Shown here: in pieces, positions 14,653-22,242 of the stretch | Layout of the letters: each line of letters opens with the position of its first letter | How positions within the stretch are numbered: the first letter of the stretch is position 1 | Source of the DNA: Actinomycetota bacterium | GTDB taxonomy: Bacteria > Actinomycetota > Acidimicrobiia > IMCC26256 > PALSA-555 | Assembly (NCBI GenBank): GCA_016870245.1 | Contig: VGCA01000006.1 | Span: 1-40,222 of the forward strand | Length of the DNA: 40,222 nucleotides | Reading direction: 5' to 3' | Position numbers and translations under genes: made by a program | The notes under the pieces: model-generated | Databases searched by the model: none | What the model was told of the DNA's origin: nothing | What the model saw: the letters and a program-made list of their open reading frames with translations, nothing else

Positions 14653-15468
14653 ATGGCCGACGACCCGTCCCCCTCCTTCGCCGACCGCTACGGCCCGTGG
14701 GGGCTCGTGCTCGGCGCCTCCCACGGCATCGGCAACGCGTTCGCCCACGAGCTCGCCGCCCGCGGCGTCTCGGTCGTGATGGCCGCCCGACCCGACGACG
14801 GCCTCGATGCCGCGGCCGACGCGGTGCGCGCCGCACACGGCGTCGAGGTGCGCACCGTCGAGGTCGACCTGATCGCCGACGACATGATCGGCCGCCTGGC
14901 GCCTGCCACCGCCGACCTCGACATCGGGCTCCTCGCCTGCGTCGCGGGCGGCGTCGACTCCGTGGGCCGCTTCCTCGACCACCCGGCGGAGCGGGCCGAG
15001 CGCCTGGTGCGCCTGAACTGCCTGGCCCCGATCCGGGCCTGTCACCACTACGGGAGCCACCTTCGGGCCCGTGGAAGGGGTGGGATCGTCCTGATCTCGT
15101 CGCTGGCCGGGGTCTTCGGCACCGACGGCACGGTCGCCTACTCGGCGGCGAAGTCGTTCGACCTCGTGCTCGCACAGGGCCTGTGGGCCGAGCTGCGGCC
15201 CCACGGCGTCGACGTGATCGGGCTCGTCCTCGGCAACGTCCGCACGCCCACGCTGCTGGCGAGCGGATTGCGCCACGACCCCGACACGTTCCCCGGGATG
15301 GAGCCCGACGAGGTCGCCCGGGTCGGCCTCGACCGCCTCGGTGAGGCGCCGATGTGGGTGGTCGGCGACGACAACCGGATGATCTACGAAACGCTGCGCA
15401 CGCTGCCGGCGGTCGACGGGATCGACGCGATGAGCGCGGGCGTGCGGGCGCAGTACGGCTGGGACTGA
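14653..15468 (+). CDS. SDR-family oxidoreductase
   Basis: 271 residues, leaderless ATG 14653. GASHGIG (21-27), catalytic Ser149 or Ser150, Tyr163 and Lys167 are all present. The usual NNAG is replaced by CVAGG (96-100), and after the second strand the protein has Arg46, which favours NADPH. Residues 180-271 differ from FabG-type SDRs; the region GNVRTPTLL and the C-terminus QYGWD are specific to this group. Likely reaction: NADPH-linked carbonyl reduction. It is monocistronic, with the alpha/beta hydrolase ending 32 bases upstream. The substrate class cannot be told from motifs. Confidence 0.88.
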   Translation: MADDPSPSFADRYGPWGLVLGASHGIGNAFAHELAARGVSVVMAARPDDGLDAAADAVRAAHGVEVRTVEVDLIADDMIGRLAPATADLDIGLLACVAGGVDSVGRFLDHPAERAERLVRLNCLAPIRACHHYGSHLRARGRGGIVLISSLAGVFGTDGTVAYSAAKSFDLVLAQGLWAELRPHGVDVIGLVLGNVRTPTLLASGLRHDPDTFPGMEPDEVARVGLDRLGEAPMWVVGDDNRMIYETLRTLPAVDGIDAMSAGVRAQYGWD

Positions 15469-15469
15469 C

Positions 15470-15496
15470 GACCCTCGCGACCCTCGCGACCCTCGC
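15470..15496 (+). repeat. Three perfect 9-bp tandem repeats in a convergent gap
   Basis: gaccctcgc occurs three times directly after the SDR stop. With the following GGCGG/CCGCC pair (short stem near 15503-15519) it fills the 55-base convergent gap 15469-15523. Confidence 0.7.
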
Positions 15497-15523
15497 GGTG
15501 GCGGTGACACCCCGCCGGGCGCC

Positions 15524-16630
15524 TCACGCAGGCGTGAAGCCGTCGGTGAAGCCGGTGAGCCCGGTCGGCGCGTGCGGACCGAAGGCGAGCTGCTCGAGCA
15601 CCCCGACGCCCTCGCGGTCGCCCATGCGCACCTTGCAGAGCGTCTGGATGTGGATCGACGACGGGTCGTCGGGCACGAAGTCGCCGAGCGCGACCGACTC
15701 GCCACCCACCTCCAGCTCGCCGTGGTTGGAGCCATGGCTCCAGTGCGGGTGGGTGTAGCCGATCCCCCGCATCCGGAAGGTGAACAGCCGCTCGAACTCG
15801 ATCGTCGGCATCGCGGTGCCGTCCCGGCGGTTGAGGGTGACCCGGGCCGAGGCCATCTCCCGACGACCCGGCAGCCACTCCACCTCGTACTCGCTCCGAG
15901 CCAGGTGCTCGGGCTCGCCCGCGTCGGGCAGCACGGGCACGACGAGCGCCTGCTCGAGCCAGCGCTCCCCGTCGGCCCGCTCGAACAGCGCGAGGTGGGT
16001 GCAGCAGTCGTCGAAGTGCAGCGGGGCCCACAGCCAGAAGATCTGCATCGGCGCCGGGTCGAAGTTGGTGGGCGCCTGCTGACCCACCCCGCGCACCCCC
16101 CACGACCGGTCACGCGTGGCATATGTGCGCGACGGGTCGACGTCGAGGGTCACGCCGGTCGGCAGGGTGATCGTGCCCTCCCACGTGCCCCACTGGGTGA
16201 GCCGCGTGTAGTCCATCATCGGCACGTTGTTGCGCACGATCTGCTGGCGCGGCTCCTCGATGGCCTCGGTGCGGGCCCGGAACGTCACGTCGGCGGTGAG
16301 CCCGTGGTCGTTGTCGTCGACCACGTAGCGGAGCGTCCGCAAGGGCTCCACGATCTCGATCCGGAGCGGCCCGACCGTGGTGGCCCGGTCGGCCGGCATG
16401 CGTCCCGACGCGAACACGGAGTGCTCGACGCCGTCGTGCACGACCGAGAACGCGCCGTCGACGACCCCCCGGTTCGGGTAGTGCCCCATCGCCCCGCCGA
16501 GGAAGAAGCCGCCGTCGCGGTCGTAGCCGTTGAACCAATAGCGGTCGTAGTGGTTGGGGTCGGCCGAGACCGGCTGCGCGATCGGCGCCGGCGTCTGGTG
16601 GATCGGGTAGTCGTCGAAGGGAGTCAGCAC
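15524..16630 (-). CDS. Uncharacterised actinobacterial protein, CrtC/AttH-like in outline
   Basis: 368 residues from GTG 16630. Notable stretches: NHYDRYWFNGYDRDGGFFLGG (about 26-46), GHYPNRGV, MMDYTRLTQWGTWEG, and DRSWGVRGVGQQ (near 176-187); DRSWGVR is a strong conserved-looking motif. The composition and alternating strands suggest a two-domain beta (lipocalin-like) fold, as in hydroxyneurosporene synthase/AttH proteins, but this is by impression only. Similar proteins are common and unstudied in actinobacteria that degrade steroids or alkanes. There is no signal peptide or metal site. The start follows CAGGCT and six bases (leaderless). The gene is single and convergent with the SDR at 14653. 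Function not known. Confidence 0.78.
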   Translation of the reverse strand: MLTPFDDYPIHQTPAPIAQPVSADPNHYDRYWFNGYDRDGGFFLGGAMGHYPNRGVVDGAFSVVHDGVEHSVFASGRMPADRATTVGPLRIEIVEPLRTLRYVVDDNDHGLTADVTFRARTEAIEEPRQQIVRNNVPMMDYTRLTQWGTWEGTITLPTGVTLDVDPSRTYATRDRSWGVRGVGQQAPTNFDPAPMQIFWLWAPLHFDDCCTHLALFERADGERWLEQALVVPVLPDAGEPEHLARSEYEVEWLPGRREMASARVTLNRRDGTAMPTIEFERLFTFRMRGIGYTHPHWSHGSNHGELEVGGESVALGDFVPDDPSSIHIQTLCKVRMGDREGVGVLEQLAFGPHAPTGLTGFTDGFTPA

Positions 16631-16636
16631 CGGCGC

Positions 16637-16642
16637 AGCCTG
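16637..16642 (-). promoter_or_regulatory. -10-like hexamer CAGGCT (minus), leaderless start at 16630
   Basis: On the minus strand CAGGCT, then GCGCCG, then GTG 16630. The -10 A and T positions are kept, but the first base is C, as at 6979 and 8968. Confidence 0.35.
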
Positions 16643-16763
16643 GCACGGACGGCCCGGCGGGCGCCTGCCGGCGGGTTGCGAACCGGCAAAGGCGCCCCGA
16701 TGTGCGTCGCCGGGCCGCGTGGGGCAGCATCGGGGGTTCCGAGACCCGACCGGGGAGGCACCC

Positions 16764-16946
16764 ATGGCATCGATCGCCGAGATCGCCGAGGACGTGGCCG
16801 GCGTCGTCGTCAACGACGTGCTGGGCGAGGCCGCCGCCGAGCTGAGCGGCCGTTCCGGACGCAAGTGGGCCGTGCTGCTGCTCACGCTGCTGGTGGGCGC
16901 CGCCATCGCCGCGTTCGTCGTCAAGACGCTGCGCGACGAGGGCTGA
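16764..16946 (+). CDS. 60-residue single-pass membrane protein
   Basis: ATG 16764 with GGGGAGG (16752-16758) five bases upstream. Residues 1-30 form an acidic helix (ASIAEIAEDVAGVVVND, then EAAAEL), residues 31-34 are basic (SGRK), and 35-53 form one hydrophobic helix (WAVLLLTLLVGAAIAAFVV) ending in KTLRDEG. By the positive-inside rule the N-terminus would be cytoplasmic. I do not recognise it. An in-frame ATG at 16719 would add 15 residues but has no ribosome-binding site. It is followed by a long inverted repeat (16941-17005). Confidence 0.7.
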   Translation: MASIAEIAEDVAGVVVNDVLGEAAAELSGRSGRKWAVLLLTLLVGAAIAAFVVKTLRDEG

Positions 16947-17005
16947 CCGCTCCCCGTCGGTCGTCCGGTCGGCGCCCGCCGGCCGCGACGTGCATGCGGT
17001 CAGCC
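16941..17005. terminator. Inverted repeat at convergent junction (10-bp stem, long loop)
   Basis: GGCTGACCGC (16941-16950) and GCGGTCAGCC (16996-17005) are exact complements, 45 bases apart, and the left arm holds the stop codon of the small membrane protein. The loop contains smaller GC-rich pairings. It is a probable bidirectional terminator facing the ABC operon end at 17053; the rest of the 106-base gap is only GC-rich. Confidence 0.45.
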
Positions 17006-17052
17006 GCGCGCGACGCTGATGCGCCGCACCGCCGCGGCGCGCGGGGCCGGGA

Positions 17053-18237
17053 TCAGCCGAGGCGGAGCGTCTCGAGCGGTTCCATGCGGGCGGCCTTCAC
17101 CGACGGATAGAGCCCCGCCACGGCGGCGACCCCGACCGCGAGGCCGATCCAGATCGGCATCTTGGCGTAGTCGATGACCACGGTCCATCCGGCGATGGCG
17201 GACACCAGGTAGACCACGCCGACGCCGAGGAGCGCGCCCACCAGTCCACCGAGCAGCCCGACGAACAGCGCCTCGAGCAGGAACTGGAGGGCGATGAGCG
17301 ACCGGGTGCTGCCGAGGGCCCGCCGGATGCCGATCTCCGACGACCGCTGGATCACCGAGATCGACATCACGTTGGCGATGCCGAGCCCGCCGACCGCGAG
17401 CGCGAGCAAACCCGCGAACAGCGCGGTCTGCTGGAGGGTCTTGTCGGCCCGGGCCGAGGCCTCGAGCGCGTCGCTGGGGATCTTGGTGGTGACCGCCTGC
17501 TCGCTGCCGAGGTTGACCGCGGTCGGGAGGGCGTCGCTCGTCTCCTCCGTCGACCCCGGTCGGGCGCGGACGTACATCTTGGTGGGTGCGCCGTCGGTGT
17601 CGAAGTCGTGCTTCGCCGCCCACTGGGTGATGAACGCAGCGTTGTCGAGGCTCGGCTCGAGCGGCACCCGGTCGAGCACACCCACGACGCCGTAGTCGAT
17701 GCCGTTGAGCTGCACGGTGCGGATCTCGCCCGGCAAGACGCCGTACTCGTCGGCGAGCCCGCCACCGAGCACGACCGCCCGGGTCTTGTTGGCCTGGTCG
17801 CCCTGCGCGAGCCAGCGGCCGCTGCGCAATGGCACCTCGAGCACATCGGGCAGCTTGTCGTCGGACGCGAGCACCGGCACGGGGAACGTCTGGTAGTAGG
17901 CCGCGCCGCCCTCGTTCGGCAGCGTGACGACCCCCTGCACCTCGGCCACCGCGCTGGCCCGGTCGACGGTCTCGATCGCCTTCGCCCGGCGCACCGCGCT
18001 CTTGGGGAGGGTCGGGTTCTGCTGGCCGAACGACGATCCCGCCTCTGCGGTGATGAGGTTGGTCCCGAGCTCGGCGAGACGCGCCTTCAGGTCCCCCTTG
18101 GCCGACTCGGTGAGACCGACCGCGCCGACCATCGCGGCGACGCCCACGACCGGCCCGAGCATGATCAGCAACGTGCGGACCTTGCGGGCGAGGATGCCCG
18201 AGACCGCGATCGAGAGGAGGTCGCGGAACCGGCTCAC
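17053..18237 (-). CDS. MacB/FtsX-like ABC transporter permease
   Basis: 394 residues, GTG 18237, overlapping the ATPase stop by four bases. First membrane helix about 22-44, then a long extracellular core domain (about 50-265), then three helices near 273-296, 314-348 and 361-378. The C-terminus PSVKAARMEPLETLRLG is the typical end of MacB-type permeases, and EIGIRRALGSTR (about 302-313) is the conserved cytoplasmic coupling segment. MacB-type permeases do not carry substrates through the membrane in an alternating-access way; they transmit force across it to a partner (mechanotransmission). The partner here would be the giant adaptor two genes upstream. It is the last gene of the minus-strand operon 22137-17053. 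Confidence 0.93.
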   Translation of the reverse strand: MSRFRDLLSIAVSGILARKVRTLLIMLGPVVGVAAMVGAVGLTESAKGDLKARLAELGTNLITAEAGSSFGQQNPTLPKSAVRRAKAIETVDRASAVAEVQGVVTLPNEGGAAYYQTFPVPVLASDDKLPDVLEVPLRSGRWLAQGDQANKTRAVVLGGGLADEYGVLPGEIRTVQLNGIDYGVVGVLDRVPLEPSLDNAAFITQWAAKHDFDTDGAPTKMYVRARPGSTEETSDALPTAVNLGSEQAVTTKIPSDALEASARADKTLQQTALFAGLLALAVGGLGIANVMSISVIQRSSEIGIRRALGSTRSLIALQFLLEALFVGLLGGLVGALLGVGVVYLVSAIAGWTVVIDYAKMPIWIGLAVGVAAVAGLYPSVKAARMEPLETLRLG

Positions 18238-18959
18238 GTGGTCCCGCTGAACGGCTGGGGCTCCTGGTGGAGGTCCGACACGATCTCGCCGTCGCGCATC
18301 GACACCACCCGGTTGGTGGTGGCCGCGATGCGCGGGTCGTGGGTGACGAGGACGACGGCGCGCGCCGCGGTCCCGAGCCCGGCGAAGATCTCCATCACCA
18401 TCTCGGCGTTGCGGGTGTCGAGTGCGCCGGTGGGCTCGTCGGCGAGGACCAGCAACGGCTGGGTGACGATCGCCCGGGCGATGGCGACCCGCTGTTGCTC
18501 CCCACCCGACATCTGCACCGGACGGTGATCGGCCCGGGCCCCGAGGCCCACCTCCTCGAGCGCGGCCATCGCCCGCTCCCGCCGCTCCGACCTCGTCAGC
18601 CCGCGGTACAGCAGCGCGGTGTCGACGTTGCCGAACGCCGTGAGGTGCGGGATCAGGTGGAACTGCTGGAAGACGAAGCCGATCGTGTCCCCCCGCAGGC
18701 GCGACCGCGCGTCGTCGTCGAGCGCACCGGTGTCGGTGCCGGCCACCCTCACGGTGCCGTCGGTCGGCTTGTCGAGCACGCCGAGCAGCCCGAGCATCGT
18801 CGACTTGCCGGACCCCGACGGCCCGATGATCGCCATGTGGTCGCCGGCCTCGATCCGCAGCGACACGTCACGCATCGCGTAGACCTTCACCTGGTCTCCG
18901 TAGACGCGCGACACGTGGTCGAGCTCGAGCAGCGGCGGCGCCGCCGCAGCCGTCGTCAC
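18234..18959 (-). CDS. MacB/LolD-type ABC transporter ATPase
   Basis: 241 residues, GTG 18959, three bases after the adaptor stop. Complete nucleotide-binding domain: Walker A GPSGSGKST (46-54), Q-loop FVFQQF (95-100), signature SGGEQQR (151-157), Walker B LLVLADEPT (169-177) and H-loop His207. The sequence ADEPTGALDT is the usual hallmark of the MacB/LolD/FtsE group. It would dimerise beneath the permease encoded next. Nothing is unusual, and function within the export system is clear even though the exported compound is not. Confidence 0.96.
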   Translation of the reverse strand: MTTAAAAPPLLELDHVSRVYGDQVKVYAMRDVSLRIEAGDHMAIIGPSGSGKSTMLGLLGVLDKPTDGTVRVAGTDTGALDDDARSRLRGDTIGFVFQQFHLIPHLTAFGNVDTALLYRGLTRSERRERAMAALEEVGLGARADHRPVQMSGGEQQRVAIARAIVTQPLLVLADEPTGALDTRNAEMVMEIFAGLGTAARAVVLVTHDPRIAATTNRVVSMRDGEIVSDLHQEPQPFSGTT

Positions 18960-18962
18960 CGG

Positions 18963-21407
18963 TCAGCTCTTCTCTTCCAGCTCGATGACGACCACGTCGT
19001 TGACGGCGATCCCCTTCTTGACCTCGATGTACGACCCCTCGGTCAGGCCGGTCTCCACCTCGACCTCGCGCGTCTTGCCCGTCTCCAGGTCGATGAGCCG
19101 GATGACGTCGACACCGGAGCCGTTCTGCTTCACCGCGGCGATCGGCACGGTGAGCACACCCTTGCGCTCCTGCACCACGACGTTGACGGTGACCGGCGTG
19201 CCGTCGGCGGCACCGAGGTCTCCCTGGACCTGGACCTTGCCCTTGAACGTCTGCTGGCGGGTCTCGGGATCGGTGGTCGGGAAGTCGTCGAGCTCGGTGA
19301 TGACCCCGGGCGCACTGGACGCGCCGCCCTGGACCTGCACCGTGGCCGTCTGACCGACCTTGAGCTTGGTGCGGTCGGCCGCACTCGCGTTGAGCGTGAC
19401 GGCGATGTTGGGCTCGGTGATCGTGAAGAGCGGCGTGCCGGCGGGCACGACGTCACCCTCCTTCACGAGCAGCTGACCGAGGCGACCGCCGCCGGTCGTC
19501 ACGATGATGTCGGTGGGCAGGAAGTACACGTTGGTGTTGAGCGTGAGGATCGGGATCGACACCTGCGTCGACCCGGCGGGCAAGATCACGCTCCCGGTGA
19601 CCGGCTGGATGTCCTTGCCCTGCTGGGCGGTGCCGGTGACCGTGTACTGGATCGAGATGTCCTTGTACGACGGCTGGTCGGCGACCACGGTGAAGGCCAC
19701 GCCCCCACCCAACGACACGTTGGCGCCGCCCCCGTAGATGCTGATCTTCGGCTTCGTCTGGTTGACGATCACCGTCGACGCCGCGCTCGGGTTGCCGACC
19801 ACGTAGGTGGACTGCGGCGCGATCGCCACGACGAGGGTGGTGTCGGGCTGCACCAGGCCGTTGTTGAGCGTCGGCATCGCGACCGTGAGGGAGGTCTGGT
19901 TGGCCGGCACCGTCACGATTCCGGGCGGCGGGTTGTAGTCGCTGCCCATGACGGCGTCGCCGCCGTAGGCCAGCGTGAGCTCCAGCGGCTGGGTCAGCGG
20001 CCGATCCAGGCTGATGCCGAACTGCGCGGGCGTGCCGGCGTTCACCCGCAGGTTGCTCGCGCCGATCGTGACGACGGGCACGACCGAGCCCGCGCTCCCC
20101 TGGATGGTGACGGTGGCCGACCCCGGGCCGCCCGGCGTGTAGCCGGAACCCTGGGCCACGCCAACGATCAGGAAGCGGTCGGGCTTGATGGTGCTCGACG
20201 TCTTCGCCTGGACCGTCACCGTTGCCGAGGTCTGCCCCGCGGGGATCACCACGTTGGGCGGGAACGCCACGTAGTCGACGTCGGCCTGCGCGCTGCCGCC
20301 GACGCTCAGGTTCACGAGCAGGTCGTCGGTCGGCGCGCTGCTCGCGGCGATCGTGACCACGGTCGACTGGCCCGGCTGGATGGTGGTCGTGCCCGACACG
20401 GTGATCGTGGGCGTGACCGACGACTGGACCGTGATCGACGCGACCGACGGGGTGCCGACCGTGTACAGGTTTCCGGGGTCGGCCTGGACCGTCCCGGTGA
20501 GGGTCTGGGCCGGCGCCGAGGCGTTGGGCAGGATGAACACCTGGAGCGTCGCCGTGGTGCCGCCCGTCGGGATCGTGACCGTCTGCGTCGCCGCCGCCGG
20601 GATGCGGTCGCCGCTCGCGAGCGTCCCGCCGAGTGCGACCGTGACCGTGAGGTCGGCCAGCACCGGGATGTCGGAGACGAGGTTGAAGCTGACGAACGCA
20701 CCGCGCGCGGTTGACGTGGTCGACGCCCCGATGGAGATCTCCGGCAGTGCCTGGGCGCCGACGCCGGTGCGGGCCGCGGCCTTGCGGGCCGGGGGTGGGC
20801 CGATCGTCAGCCCGGCCGATGTCTGCGGGCCGAGCTCGTAGCCCGCCCCCTGCTGGAGCGCGACGTTCACCGTCTGGCTCGTCGAGGGCGTCGACCCCGG
20901 GTAGCCACGGGCGGCCTGCCACTGGCTCAGCGCGAACCGAGTCTGCTCGGTGTAGCGGGTGTCCGCCGGACCGGGCTGGAAGCCGTCGGCCGCGAGGATC
21001 GTCTTCAGCTGCTGCACGTCGAGGCCCTCGGCGCCGACGTCGAGCTTGCGGAAGAACGGGAAGAGGCCCGGGAACGCGACGGAGGCGCGACCGTCGACCG
21101 CGAGGATGCGGTCACCCGGGTTCAGCGGCGCGCCGTCGTCGAGGTACTCGGCGCTGACCACCGACGCCGACGCCGAGGTCGCGGACTGACCGCCGCCCCC
21201 ACCGCCGAGCCAGCTCACGGTGCGCTGCTCGGCGCGCTCGAGCGTGCCGGGGACGGTGACCTCGTCGGTGAGGTCGCGGACCACCGCCACGTCGGTGATG
21301 AGCACCGGCTTGGCGCCGGAGTCGCTGCCGCTCTGGGCCGACGCGACCACGATGCCGCCGACGACGACGAGCGCCACGACGACGCCGATGATGATCCACT
21401 TGCGCAC
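18963..21407 (-). CDS. Giant efflux adaptor with peptidoglycan-binding domain and four Calx-beta-like repeats
   Basis: 814 residues, GTG 21407. Order: N-terminal membrane anchor (4-23); first half of the barrel-sandwich/lipoyl region (about 36-110, with NPGDRILAVDGR); a peptidoglycan-binding type-1 domain (about 122-170, GAEGLDVQQLKTILAADGF then TRFALSQWQ); four repeats of roughly 105 residues (about 222-328, 332-436, 443-548, 552-637), each with the Calx-beta pattern P-x-I-T-I/G...DY...IPAG-T...V...Y; second lipoyl half (638-666, QLLVKEGDVVPAGTPLF); beta-barrel (667-748); membrane-proximal domain (750-811). The first and last parts match the known actinobacterial adaptor family that pairs with MacB-like transporters. 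The 415-residue Calx-beta block between the two lipoyl halves is extra. It probably forms a rigid spacer through the cell wall (inference). Its partners are encoded immediately downstream. Confidence 0.88.
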   Translation of the reverse strand: MRKWIIIGVVVALVVVGGIVVASAQSGSDSGAKPVLITDVAVVRDLTDEVTVPGTLERAEQRTVSWLGGGGGGQSATSASASVVSAEYLDDGAPLNPGDRILAVDGRASVAFPGLFPFFRKLDVGAEGLDVQQLKTILAADGFQPGPADTRYTEQTRFALSQWQAARGYPGSTPSTSQTVNVALQQGAGYELGPQTSAGLTIGPPPARKAAARTGVGAQALPEISIGASTTSTARGAFVSFNLVSDIPVLADLTVTVALGGTLASGDRIPAAATQTVTIPTGGTTATLQVFILPNASAPAQTLTGTVQADPGNLYTVGTPSVASITVQSSVTPTITVSGTTTIQPGQSTVVTIAASSAPTDDLLVNLSVGGSAQADVDYVAFPPNVVIPAGQTSATVTVQAKTSSTIKPDRFLIVGVAQGSGYTPGGPGSATVTIQGSAGSVVPVVTIGASNLRVNAGTPAQFGISLDRPLTQPLELTLAYGGDAVMGSDYNPPPGIVTVPANQTSLTVAMPTLNNGLVQPDTTLVVAIAPQSTYVVGNPSAASTVIVNQTKPKISIYGGGANVSLGGGVAFTVVADQPSYKDISIQYTVTGTAQQGKDIQPVTGSVILPAGSTQVSIPILTLNTNVYFLPTDIIVTTGGGRLGQLLVKEGDVVPAGTPLFTITEPNIAVTLNASAADRTKLKVGQTATVQVQGGASSAPGVITELDDFPTTDPETRQQTFKGKVQVQGDLGAADGTPVTVNVVVQERKGVLTVPIAAVKQNGSGVDVIRLIDLETGKTREVEVETGLTEGSYIEVKKGIAVNDVVVIELEEKS

Positions 21408-21426
21408 GTGTCCCCCAGTGTCCGGG

Positions 21427-22137
21427 CTAGCGGCCCGATCCGTTCTGCAACTGGCGTCGCGACCGCTCGGCGCACTCCCGCGTGTCGTCGCTCGACAGGA
21501 TGTCCTTGCCGGGCGGCGCCTGGATCTGGCTGCTGGTGCTCGCGCCGAACGAGAACAGTCGCCCCTTCTCGTCGGGTACCGGCTCGGCGATCTTCCAGCC
21601 CCGACCGATCATGCACTTGCGCCACTTCAGGTACGCCTTGTTGCGTTCCTGGATCTCCTCGGGGGTGAGGTTGTCGTTGGCGCTCTGCGCCGCCTGCAGC
21701 GCCTGCACGACGTTCGACCGGGCGGCGCACGTCCCGAGCGCGCTCACGTAGTCGCGGTCGTTCGTCGGCGAGTCGGGGTTCGCGGAGTCGGGAGCACCGA
21801 TGAACTTCACGCCGAGACCGTCGAGGCAGCCCCGGAACTTCGCCACCGCGTCGAAGAGCGCCGTCGTGGGGTCCTCGTCCTCGTCGAGCGGGATCGTCGT
21901 CGTGACGCTCGCGCGGCCGCCGGATGCGGAGCCCCCCGTGCCCGCACCCGCGGGCTTCACGACCTTGCCGTCGACCACCTCGTAGCCGGCGGGCAGCTTG
22001 ATGTCGACCTGCCCGGCAGGGAGCACGGTGGGGTCCTGGTCGCCCCCGCCCCCGCAACCGGCGAGCACCGCGAGGCAGCACAGGGCGACGCAGCCCAGCC
22101 CCATCCACCGACCGGCACCCGATCGCCGCACGCGCAC
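21427..22137 (-). CDS. Lipoprotein with four conserved-looking cysteines, first gene of the export operon
   Basis: 236 residues, GTG 22137 (a second GTG two codons later is possible). Signal sequence with Arg-rich start, hydrophobic core and lipobox LAGC, lipidated Cys28. After a Gly/Asp/Pro-rich linker (28-90) the mature part has four cysteines, 104, 137, 175 and 222, which could form two disulfides outside the cell. Segments FRGCLDGLGVKF and KWRKCMIGRGW (172-182) are the most structured-looking and read like two copies of a Cys-x-x-x-G(L/R)G pattern. I do not recognise the family. Because it is encoded 19 bases before the adaptor and in the same operon, it is probably an extracytoplasmic accessory or substrate-handling factor of the transporter (inference). 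Confidence 0.85.
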   Translation of the reverse strand: MRVRRSGAGRWMGLGCVALCCLAVLAGCGGGGDQDPTVLPAGQVDIKLPAGYEVVDGKVVKPAGAGTGGSASGGRASVTTTIPLDEDEDPTTALFDAVAKFRGCLDGLGVKFIGAPDSANPDSPTNDRDYVSALGTCAARSNVVQALQAAQSANDNLTPEEIQERNKAYLKWRKCMIGRGWKIAEPVPDEKGRLFSFGASTSSQIQAPPGKDILSSDDTRECAERSRRQLQNGSGR

Positions 22138-22185
22138 TCCGCTCCCCCGGGCGGCCCACGGCTGGGCGCCCCCACTCCGACGGGC

Positions 22186-22214
22186 AACCTATTGGCGTCG
22201 CCCCACCCAAGCAA
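22186..22214 (-). promoter_or_regulatory. Sigma70-type promoter for the export operon
   Basis: On the minus strand TTGCTT (22214-22209), a 17-base spacer and TAGGTT (22191-22186). Transcription would start near 22179, leaving a leader of about 40 bases before GTG 22137. This is the only clear -35/-10 pair with ideal spacing found in the window. Confidence 0.55.
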
Positions 22215-22242
22215 GGCGGAGGACAGGATCGTCAGGCGCCCG

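Noticed and set aside
18267-20714. 815-residue plus-strand open frame over the transporter operon
   Set aside because: Its composition (Asp/Arg/His/Val-rich) mirrors the minus-strand genes, which have full motif sets for ATPase and adaptor.
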